A stretch of 16,755 bases of DNA, taken from assembly GCA_035443825.1 (NCBI GenBank), contig DAOMNN010000070.1:1-16755 (forward strand), read 5' to 3'. The translations under genes and the position numbers were made by a program. Origin of the DNA: DAOMNN01 sp035443825. Lineage in GTDB: Bacteria > Pseudomonadota > Gammaproteobacteria > Burkholderiales > Rhodocyclaceae. A model generated the notes under the pieces. It worked only from the letters and a program-made list of their open reading frames with translations. It had not been told where the DNA came from and ran no database searches. Each line of letters opens with the position of its first letter. Within the stretch, counting starts at the first letter, position 1. Positions 1-7,567 of the stretch are shown piece by piece.

Positions 1-23
1 ACGCCACCCTTGCGAGGTGGCGT
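1..23 (-). terminator. Probable terminator hairpin after tRNA-Arg
   Basis: Bases 1-8 pair perfectly with 16-23 (acgccacc with ggtggcgt), leaving a 7-base loop. The hairpin lies 15 bases beyond the 3' end of tRNA-Arg on the minus strand, where an intrinsic terminator is expected. The T-tract that would settle it would lie beyond base 1, outside the window. On the plus strand no T-run follows, so it is unlikely to end plus-strand transcription. Confidence 0.5.
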
Positions 24-38
24 AAGTGCTTGATTCGG

Positions 39-115
39 TGGCGCGCTCGGCAGGATTCGAACCCACGACCCCCTGGTTCGTAGCCAGGTACTCTATCCAA
101 CTGAGCTACGAGCGC
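39..115 (-). tRNA. tRNA-Arg (anticodon ACG)
   Basis: The minus strand folds as a complete 77-base tRNA. The 7-bp acceptor stem is GCGCTCG paired with CGAGCGC, followed by discriminator G and an encoded CCA at 41-39. The anticodon arm is CCTGG, loop CTACGAA, CCAGG, which puts ACG at positions 34-36. The A is expected to be deaminated to inosine, so the tRNA reads CGU, CGC and CGA. The T arm carries GGTTCGAATCC. It follows tRNA-Ser by 52 bases and has its own promoter in that gap. Confidence 0.97.
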
Positions 116-131
116 GCTGCAAAGAGACGAG

Positions 132-159
132 ATTCTAGCAGTTCCTGACTTCTCGTCAA
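132..159 (-). promoter_or_regulatory. Sigma-70 type promoter for tRNA-Arg
   Basis: On the minus strand the 52-bp gap between the tRNA genes contains TTGACG (159-154), a 16-bp spacer, and TAGAAT (137-132). Each hexamer matches the sigma-70 consensus at five of six positions. Initiation would fall near base 125, about ten bases upstream of the mature 5' end at 115. The two tRNAs can therefore be transcribed separately, although read-through from tRNA-Ser is also possible. Confidence 0.65.
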
Positions 160-165
160 CGTCAG

Positions 166-260
<95 letters not shown>

Positions 261-263
261 GGG

Positions 264-281
264 CCCGACATTGCTGTCGGG
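264..281 (-). other. Perfect hairpin in the 5' leader of pre-tRNA-Ser
   Basis: Bases 264-270 (cccgaca) and 275-281 (tgtcggg) form a perfect 7-bp stem around a 4-base loop. It ends three bases before the mature 5' end of tRNA-Ser on the minus strand. The start site predicted from the -10 box at 294-289 is about base 282, so the precursor would begin almost exactly with this hairpin. A 5' stem-loop could protect the precursor or position RNase P; this is inferred from geometry only. No T-run follows, so it is not a usual terminator for serS. Confidence 0.5.
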
Positions 282-288
282 AGGGCGC

Positions 289-317
289 ATTATACGCAGA
301 AGCGCGGCGACTCACAA
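289..317 (-). promoter_or_regulatory. Promoter of tRNA-Ser with GC-rich discriminator
   Basis: Minus strand: TTGTGA (317-312), an exact 17-bp spacer, and a perfect TATAAT (294-289), followed by the GC-rich stretch GCGCCCTC before the expected start near 282. A GC-rich discriminator is typical of stable-RNA promoters under stringent (ppGpp) control in proteobacteria, so growth-rate control is inferred. The promoter lies in the short gap after the serS stop. Confidence 0.75.
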
Positions 318-345
318 TGCACCGCGTGCGCCCGCAAGCGACGCT

Positions 346-1632
346 TCAGCGTGCTGGCTCGATGACTTCGATACCACCCATCCACGGCACCAGCGCCGGA
401 GGAATGTGTACCGATCCGTCGGCCTGCTGGCCATTCTCGAGGACCGCGACCAGGGTGCGGCCGACAGCCAGGCCCGAGCCATTGAGTGTGTGGACAAGTT
501 CGTTCTTCCCCTGCGCGTTGCGCACCCGGGCCTGCATGCGCCGGGCCTGGAAATCGCCGCAGTTGGAGCATGAGGAGATCTCCCGGTAGGTATTCTGGGC
601 GGGCAGCCACACTTCGAGATCGTAGGTCTTGGCCGCGGAGAAGCCCATGTCGCCGGTGCACAGAACGATCTTGCGATAGGGCAGATCCAGCTTCTGCAGG
701 ATGGCCTCCGCATGCCCGACGAGTTCTTCGAGTGCCCCCCAGGAATTGTCCGGATGCTCGATGCGCACCAGTTCGACCTTGTCGAACTGGTGCTGACGAA
801 TCATGCCACGCGTGTCCTTTCCATAGCTGCCGGCCTCGGAGCGGAAACACGGCGTATGGCCGACGAACTTCATTGGCAGGTCGGCGGGATCGAGGAGTTC
901 ACCGCGCACGATATTCGTGACCGGCACCTCGGAGGTCGGGATCAGGTAGAAACGCCCGTCCTCGCCACGCGGCACCGCGAAGAGATCGTCCTCGAACTTG
1001 GGCAGCTGGCCGGTGCCGAACATCGATGCCTGGTTCACCAGATACGGCACATAGACTTCGGTGTAGCCGTGTTCGCGCGTGTGCACGTCGAGCATGAACT
1101 GCGCCAGCGCCCGGTGCAACCGGGCGACATCCCCGCGCATGAGCGCGAAGCGCGAACCCGCGAGCTTGACCGCGGTTTCGAAATCAAGGCCGCCGAGCGA
1201 GGCACCGATGTCAACGTGATCGCGCGGTTCGAAATCGAAACTGCGCGGTGTGCCCCAGCGCAGGATCTCGACGTTCGCTGATTCGTCCCGACCCCTCGGA
1301 ACGCTATCGTGCGGCAGGTTCGGCAGTACCGACAGCAGCGCATTCATGCGTTCAAGAACCTCGGCAAGATCTGCTTCGTTGCGCTTGAGCCCGTCGCCGA
1401 GACCGCTGACTTCGGCCATCACCGCCGCGGCGTCTTCACCCTTGCCCTTGAGCATGCCGATCTGCTTCGAGAGGGCATTGCGTCGGGCCTGGAGTTCCTG
1501 CGTGTGCGTCTGCAAACGCTTGCGCTCGGCTTCCAGTTCGCGGAAGGCCGACGGTTCGAAAGCGGCCCCCCGTGAAGCCAGCGCGCTTGTCACGAGTTCG
1601 ATGTTGTTGCGAAGCAGTTGGATATCGATCAT
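346..1632 (-). CDS. serS: Seryl-tRNA synthetase
   Basis: Class II aminoacyl-tRNA synthetase that charges tRNA-Ser (and tRNA-Sec where present) using serine and ATP in the cytoplasm. The 428-residue length is normal. Residues 1-105 form the N-terminal two-helix coiled-coil arm that grips the long variable arm of tRNA-Ser. The catalytic core follows, with TSEVPVTN near 233-240, motif 2 around FRSEAGSYGKDTRG (263-276) and motif 3 at GSGLAVGRTLVAVLEN (385-400). The open frame extends 17 codons upstream, but MIDIQLLRNN matches the family start, so I chose the ATG ending at 1632. The ribosome site there is weak (GGAC). It is the last protein gene of the ftsK-lolA-rarA-serS block and is followed by tRNA-Ser. 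The 264-bp gap upstream implies it may have its own promoter, but I see no convincing one. Confidence 0.97.
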   Translation of the reverse strand: MIDIQLLRNNIELVTSALASRGAAFEPSAFRELEAERKRLQTHTQELQARRNALSKQIGMLKGKGEDAAAVMAEVSGLGDGLKRNEADLAEVLERMNALLSVLPNLPHDSVPRGRDESANVEILRWGTPRSFDFEPRDHVDIGASLGGLDFETAVKLAGSRFALMRGDVARLHRALAQFMLDVHTREHGYTEVYVPYLVNQASMFGTGQLPKFEDDLFAVPRGEDGRFYLIPTSEVPVTNIVRGELLDPADLPMKFVGHTPCFRSEAGSYGKDTRGMIRQHQFDKVELVRIEHPDNSWGALEELVGHAEAILQKLDLPYRKIVLCTGDMGFSAAKTYDLEVWLPAQNTYREISSCSNCGDFQARRMQARVRNAQGKNELVHTLNGSGLAVGRTLVAVLENGQQADGSVHIPPALVPWMGGIEVIEPAR

Positions 1633-1896
1633 GGGTCCGTCCGAAATTATTCTGAAATCAGTATCATGGCGCGTCTTCCTCACCAGACGAGTTGAGTTCC
1701 CGCTTCAACCCGTTCAATTTCAAGACCTTCACGGATGCGCACGGCATTCGCCGCATTGCAGCATTAAATTAACGAAATCAATCGCTTGGAACTTCGCGAT
1801 GACTGTACATCACTGGCAATCGACTGATTCCGGAGTAGACTGAGAAATACGCTCTGGGCAGTATCGGCCCGCCCAGGATCTACCGAGGAGCATGGC

Positions 1897-2131
1897 ATGT
1901 TATCCATCAAAGATTGCCTCGACTATTGCGATCTTACCGACGACGAAATCGAACTCATTGCCGAGCACGAAGATATTCCCGATGTGGCGGCGGCACAACT
2001 CGTGTGCGGCCTCGTCCAGACGCCCGAAGGCGTGTTGATGCTCACGCTCTACATGCAGGAGCTGATCGAACGCGCCAATCGCCGTGGCGACACCGAAAAG
2101 GCACAGCGAGCGAGTCGTATCTGCGCCCGCT

Positions 2132-2160
<29 letters not shown>
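1897..2160 (+). CDS. Small acidic conserved-looking protein, unknown function
   Basis: This 87-residue protein begins MLSIKDCLDYCDLTDDEIEL. It has a strong ribosome site, GAGGAG at 1885-1890, six bases before the ATG. The first half is rich in Asp and Glu (DLTDDEIELIAEHEDIPDV) and the second half is helical and basic (ELIERANRRGDTEKAQRASR). There is no signal peptide or membrane segment, so it should be cytosolic. It carries three cysteines (7, 11 and 37) plus one near the C-terminus, without a clear zinc-ligand spacing. I recall similar small unannotated proteins in betaproteobacteria with an LTxxEIxxIAEHExIP core, but I know of no function. It runs against its neighbours: divergent from serS and convergent with rarA, whose last codons overlap its own by 29 bases. 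Good start signal and coherent composition argue that it is real. Confidence 0.8.
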
Positions 2161-3520
<1,360 letters not shown>

Positions 3521-3536
3521 CGCCACAATCCACCGC

Positions 3537-4172
3537 TCAGTTGCCGATCACGTCCGCACCGGGTGGTGGCGAAAACGTAAACTGTGCCGGATCGGGGAGG
3601 ACATCCGTAGTCAGCGAAGTGAAGTCGATCACGGTCGTCTGGCCGAAGTGATCCCTGAGCTCCATGCGCTTGAGCCGATTTCCGGACAAGCCGATGCGCA
3701 TCAGCTCGAAGCTGCTGTCGGCCTGCCGGGGAATTGCCAGCACCCAGTCCAGACCATCCGATGCACCGGCTTCGGACAACTCGAAATCGCGATCGATCTC
3801 GCCATCCCCGGCGAGTATCGCGGCCGGCGTGTTGCCCAGTGCATCGCCCAGCACGTTCACCGTGACCTGGTTCAGATCGGGATCCCACGACCACAAGCGC
3901 TCGCCATCGCTCACCAGCACCTGTGGATAGGGTGTCTCATATACCCAGCGGAATTTTCCGGGCCGCATGAACGCGAACCTGCCCGAAGCGTGCTGCGGAC
4001 GACGACCAGACGTTGCGGTGACGACCTGTTCGAAGCTCCCCTGCGCCGCTCCGGTGCCCTCGACGAACTGTCGCAGCTGTGCAATTCCGCCCCCTTCGGC
4101 GGCGACAAGGCCCGAAAGTACAAGCAGGACGGCCGCGATCACCAGCCGTACGCGGACGCTGTGGCGAGTCAC
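3537..4172 (-). CDS. lolA: Outer-membrane lipoprotein carrier protein LolA
   Basis: Periplasmic chaperone that takes lipoproteins released by the LolCDE transporter and hands them to LolB at the outer membrane. The 211-residue precursor starts with a Sec signal peptide: basic TRHSVRVR, hydrophobic LVIAAVLLVLSGL, probable cleavage after VAA at about residue 25. Family hallmarks are SFEQVV, GRFAFMRPGKFRWVYETPYP, LVSDGERLWSWDPDLNQVTV and the C-terminal PPPGADVI. The start codon is GTG and overlaps the ftsK stop (GTGA), so the two are translationally coupled. The ftsK-lolA-rarA order is widely conserved. LolB and LolCDE are not in this window. Confidence 0.95.
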   Translation of the reverse strand: MTRHSVRVRLVIAAVLLVLSGLVAAEGGGIAQLRQFVEGTGAAQGSFEQVVTATSGRRPQHASGRFAFMRPGKFRWVYETPYPQVLVSDGERLWSWDPDLNQVTVNVLGDALGNTPAAILAGDGEIDRDFELSEAGASDGLDWVLAIPRQADSSFELMRIGLSGNRLKRMELRDHFGQTTVIDFTSLTTDVLPDPAQFTFSPPPGADVIGN

Positions 4173-6469
4173 TCGCCCTCCCTCGCGGGCACGATGACCT
4201 CACGATTGCCGTTCGAGCCCATCGCCGACACCAGACCGGCCCGCTCCATCTGCTCGATCAGCCGTGCAGCGCGGTTGTAGCCAATCCGGAGATGGCGCTG
4301 AACGAGGGAGATCGAGGGGCGCCGGGTCTTGAGCACGACCTCGACTGCCTGGTCATACATCGGATCGGCTTCCACGTCAGCCCCGTCACCACCACCGCCA
4401 AGGACATCCATCTCGTCGGTGCCCGTATCGAGAATTCCCTCTACATAATCCGGCGGTCCCAGCGTCTTGAGATGTTCGACCACCTTGTGCACCTCGTCGT
4501 CGGCGACAAATGCCCCATGGACGCGCACCGGCAAGCCCGTTCCAGGCGCCAGATAAAGCATGTCGCCCATGCCGAGCAGCGCCTCCGCCCCCATCTGATC
4601 GAGAATGGTGCGCGAATCGATCTTGGATGACACCTGGAATGCGATCCGTGTGGGCACGTTGGCCTTGATCAGCCCGGTGATGACATCCACCGAAGGACGC
4701 TGCGTGGCGAGAATCAGGTGGATGCCCGCTGCTCGCGCCTTCTGCGCCAGACGTGCGATCAGCTCCTCGACCTTCTTCCCGACCACCATCATCATGTCCG
4801 CAAGTTCGTCGACGATCACCACGATGTGCGGCAGCGTCTCCAGCGGCTCGGGATTGTCCGGGTTGATCGAGAACGGATTGGTCAGCGGCGACCCGGCCCT
4901 TTCCGCCTCGGTCACGGCCTTGTTGAACCCCGCAAGATTGCGCACCCCGACCGAAGCCATCACCTTGTAGCGCTTGTCCATCTCGGTCACGCACCAGTTG
5001 AGCGCGTTCGCAGCGTTCTTCATGTCGGTCACGACAGGGGCCAGAAGATGCGGTATGCCCTCGTAGATCGAGAGCTCCAGCATCTTCGGATCGACCATGA
5101 TCAGCCGCACCTTGGACGGCTCGGACTTGTAGAGCAGCGACAGGATCATCGCGTTGATGCCCACCGACTTGCCCGAACCGGTGGTGCCGGCAACCAGCAG
5201 ATGGGGCATCTTCGCGAGATCCGCGACGACGGGCTGCCCACCGATGTCCTTGCCCAGCGCAACCGTCAGTGCGGAGTGCATGTTGTGGTAAGCCCTGGAC
5301 CCGAGAATTTCCGACAGGCGTACAACCTGTCGCTTGGGATTCGGAAGCTCGAGCGCCATGCACGACTTGCCCGGCACGGTCTCCACCACCCGGATCGACA
5401 CCAGCGACAGCGCCCTTGCCAGGTCCTTGGCCAGATTGACCACCTGACTGCCCTTGACGCCGGTTGCCGGCTCGATCTCGTAGCGGGTCACGACCGGCCC
5501 GGGGTAGGCCGCAACCACCTTGACCTCGACGCCGAAGTCGGCGAGGCGCGTCTCGATCAGGCGCGAGGTGAACTCGAGCGACTCCGCGGACGGCGGTTCG
5601 ATCTCGCCCGACGGCTGATCGAGCAGGGCAAGCGGCGGCAGCGCGCCTTCACCGATGTCGGCGAACAGGATCTGCTGCCGCTCCTTTTCCACGCGCTCGG
5701 ACTTGGGCACGCTCGCCACCGCCGGTTCGATCCGCAGCGGTCTGGGCGGAGTGGTCTCGGTCATCCGGCGTTTCGTCTCGACGACCGCTTCGCGCTTCTG
5801 GGCAAGTTGTTTGCCGGCCCTGCGATCCTGCCACTTGTACCAGGCATCCATGACCCCGTACCACAGGCGCTCGAGCGCACTGCCAATCCGCTCGACCACG
5901 TAGAGCCACGAGATTCCCGAAAAGAGGCTCAGTCCCGACGCCAGCAAGGCGATCAGGAGCAGCGTGCCACCGGTGAATCCGAAGTAACGCTGCACCAGCA
6001 CGCCCAACTCGACGCCCACCAGACCACCGGGCGCAAGCGGTACGCTCGCACCGTGGGAATGGAAGCGCAATGCCTCGAGCGCACTGCTGGAGAACAGGAC
6101 CACGACGAACCCGGCCAGGATGATGAAGAAGGAGCGCTTGTCGGCGCGCAGCTCATGGCGCAGGCGGCGAAAGCCCCAAACCAGCCCGTAGCCCAGAAAG
6201 ATGACCCACCACCAGGCCGAAACCCCGAACAGGTAGTAGAGCAGATCGGCCAGCCACGCCCCGAAGCGTCCACCCGGATTGGACACCCGAGCAACTTCTG
6301 CGGCATGCGACCAGCCAGGATCGGCCTGGTTGTAACCAAGCAGGATGAGTCCGACGTAGAGCGACATGACCCCGAGGATCAGCCAGCGCGCCTCCTGCAA
6401 CAGAAGCGATATCTTTTCCGGCAAGGGCTGGGAGCGGGAACTCGTGCGGGGCAAAATCGGAGAGGGCAT
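4169..6469 (-). CDS. ftsK: DNA translocase FtsK
   Basis: Septum-located DNA pump that segregates chromosome termini and activates XerCD recombination at dif. The 766 residues are standard for the short FtsK/SpoIIIE form without a long linker. The N-terminal 200 residues contain about four membrane segments (around 29-46, 84-100, 113-130 and 166-190). A charged linker of about 60 residues follows, then the alpha domain and the RecA-like beta motor with Walker A GTTGSGKS (428-435) and Walker B IVVIVDELADMM (549-560). The C-terminal gamma winged helix (about 703-762) holds the DNA-reading residues near QRHLRIGYNRAARLIEQME, which in relatives recognise KOPS. An acidic Gly-rich linker (DTGTDEMDVLGGGGDGADVE) precedes it. 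The ribosome site is weak. The gene lies 74 bases after crp and has its own candidate promoter there. Confidence 0.97.
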   Translation of the reverse strand: MPSPILPRTSSRSQPLPEKISLLLQEARWLILGVMSLYVGLILLGYNQADPGWSHAAEVARVSNPGGRFGAWLADLLYYLFGVSAWWWVIFLGYGLVWGFRRLRHELRADKRSFFIILAGFVVVLFSSSALEALRFHSHGASVPLAPGGLVGVELGVLVQRYFGFTGGTLLLIALLASGLSLFSGISWLYVVERIGSALERLWYGVMDAWYKWQDRRAGKQLAQKREAVVETKRRMTETTPPRPLRIEPAVASVPKSERVEKERQQILFADIGEGALPPLALLDQPSGEIEPPSAESLEFTSRLIETRLADFGVEVKVVAAYPGPVVTRYEIEPATGVKGSQVVNLAKDLARALSLVSIRVVETVPGKSCMALELPNPKRQVVRLSEILGSRAYHNMHSALTVALGKDIGGQPVVADLAKMPHLLVAGTTGSGKSVGINAMILSLLYKSEPSKVRLIMVDPKMLELSIYEGIPHLLAPVVTDMKNAANALNWCVTEMDKRYKVMASVGVRNLAGFNKAVTEAERAGSPLTNPFSINPDNPEPLETLPHIVVIVDELADMMMVVGKKVEELIARLAQKARAAGIHLILATQRPSVDVITGLIKANVPTRIAFQVSSKIDSRTILDQMGAEALLGMGDMLYLAPGTGLPVRVHGAFVADDEVHKVVEHLKTLGPPDYVEGILDTGTDEMDVLGGGGDGADVEADPMYDQAVEVVLKTRRPSISLVQRHLRIGYNRAARLIEQMERAGLVSAMGSNGNREVIVPAREGE

Positions 6470-6495
6470 GGCCCTGGGAAGATCAATGATCGACG

Positions 6496-6531
6496 ATTAT
6501 ATTCGATCGCCTTGACACGCTGTTGCAACAG
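6496..6531 (-). promoter_or_regulatory. Candidate ftsK operon promoter with a 12-bp palindrome
   Basis: Upstream of ftsK, the minus strand carries a perfect TATAAT (6501-6496), but no good -35 box at 16-18 bp. Instead, a perfect 12-bp palindrome CTGTTGCAACAG (6520-6531) covers roughly -31 to -42 relative to the expected start near 6489. This arrangement fits an operator for a dimeric regulator replacing or masking the -35 box. The palindrome does not match the CRP consensus TGTGA-N6-TCACA. It may also form a weak hairpin at the 3' end of the crp message. Confidence 0.45.
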
Positions 6532-6543
6532 TCTGCAAGGCGT

Positions 6544-7215
6544 TCAAAGCTCGTTCAGTCGCTCGCGCAGAATGATGCCGTGATCGGTGTCCTCGATCAG
6601 GCCCTGGATGCTCAGATCCTTCATCACCCGGCTCACCATCTCGCGCGACGCGCCGATCATCTTGGCGATGTCCTGCTTGGTGATCTTGCTCACGACGAGG
6701 GTTTCGCCGTTGACTTCCTCGGACATCTCGAGCAGCAATCGCGCCACCCTGCCGTACACATCCATCAGCGCAAGGCTCTCGATCTTGCGGTCGGCATTGC
6801 GCAGCCTGTCGGCGAGATTGCACATCATGCGCCAGGCAACCTCGAAGTTGTCATGCATCAGGTGGCGAAAGTCGTTCTTCGCCAGCATCACCAGGTCGGA
6901 GGGCACGACCGCAACCACCGAAGCCGACCGCGGATGCTCGCCGAAGATGCCCATCTCGCCGAACAATTCGCCCTGACCGAGAATGCTCAGGATCACCTCC
7001 CGTCCGTCTTCGTCGCTGACGACGACCTTCAGGCTGCCGGTAAGCACGAAATAGACGTAATCGGTACGATCGCCCGCATGCACGACTGCCTGCCCGCGGG
7101 GAAACCTCCGCATCATGGCCGAACGCGCGACGCCTTCCAGCGTAGCGTCCGGCAGCCCCTGAAACAGCGGAAAAGTCCTCAGTGCGGTCGTGGATACGGT
7201 TGCTGATTGCGTCAT
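6544..7215 (-). CDS. Crp/Fnr-family transcriptional regulator, CRP-like
   Basis: A 223-residue regulator with an N-terminal cyclic-nucleotide-binding beta barrel (about 15-125) and a C-terminal winged helix. The phosphate-binding cassette GELFGEMGIFGEHPRSASV (82-100) keeps the Gly-Glu and Arg-Ser-Ala features used to bind cAMP in CRP, so a cyclic nucleotide ligand is plausible. The helix-turn-helix is ITKQDIAKMIGASREMVSRV (178-197). Its SRE..SR recognition helix parallels the SRETVGR of E. coli CRP, suggesting TGTGA-type half-sites. The FNR iron-sulfur cysteines are absent: the only Cys is at 132. The ribosome site GGAG (7224-7221) lies five bases before the ATG. It lies upstream of ftsK, where enterobacteria keep lrp. 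I do not assign crp because several paralogues share these features. Confidence 0.9.
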   Translation of the reverse strand: MTQSATVSTTALRTFPLFQGLPDATLEGVARSAMMRRFPRGQAVVHAGDRTDYVYFVLTGSLKVVVSDEDGREVILSILGQGELFGEMGIFGEHPRSASVVAVVPSDLVMLAKNDFRHLMHDNFEVAWRMMCNLADRLRNADRKIESLALMDVYGRVARLLLEMSEEVNGETLVVSKITKQDIAKMIGASREMVSRVMKDLSIQGLIEDTDHGIILRERLNEL

Positions 7216-7567
7216 GATTTCTCCGGAGTCATGTCACGGTCCGCGAACACCCTCGGCCCAGATAACGGCGGCATTGTCAGTTGAATTCGTCACGAAGTAT
7301 AGATCAGTATTGCCGGGACGGGCATTTGAAGCCCATTTCGTAGACACGCTGCAGCCACTAAAGGGTATCCTTTCGGGCGGACCGCACGGAGCAAGGGGAT
7401 TTGGTCGTTCGATGCGCGCCAGGGAAGCGCGCAAACCGGTGGCAGCGGGGCGCAGCGCGCCCGGCGACTGTCGAGCGGACGACCTGTACGACCCCCGCTG
7501 GAAACACCGCGGTTTGCATGATGAGGGAGTTTGGCAAGGCGATTAAACAATAATGGAGGAAGCGAGC
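7216..7567. other. 352-bp divergent intergenic region between the regulator gene and hppA
   Basis: The region holds the start signals of two divergent genes. I see the ribosome site of the regulator gene within CTCCGGAG (7221-7228), a weak plus-strand promoter candidate (7274-7303), a near-palindrome TTCGTCACGAA (7286-7296), a small hairpin aaagg-gtat-ccttt (7360-7373), a GC-rich hairpin gggcgc-agc-gcgccc (7448-7462), and the hppA ribosome site GGAGGA (7555-7560). The regulator gene itself has TATACT (7301-7296, minus strand) as a possible -10 without a good -35. No gene in either direction is convincing. I recognise no known riboswitch. Confidence 0.5.
7274..7303 (+). promoter_or_regulatory. 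Weak candidate promoter for hppA
   Basis: TTGTCA (7274-7279, five of six consensus) is followed after 18 bp by TATAGA (7298-7303, four of six). If used, the hppA message would carry a leader of about 260 bases containing the hairpins at 7360-7373 and 7448-7462. The match is modest and could be chance. Confidence 0.3.

Noticed and set aside
3521..3526. GTG at 3526 as the rarA start
   Set aside because: The ribosome site GGTGGA is only two bases from the GTG but eight from the ATG at 3520, so the ATG fits better.
4718..6583. 621-codon plus-strand open frame across ftsK
   Set aside because: Antisense to ftsK with all FtsK motifs intact on the other strand; rich in Arg and His with no domain. 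A shadow of GC-biased codon use.
7190..7546. 118-codon plus-strand frame in the region before hppA
   Set aside because: It starts inside the Crp-type gene, has no ribosome site, and its product is low-complexity Arg/Gly-rich without recognisable motif. It also spans the candidate hppA promoter.
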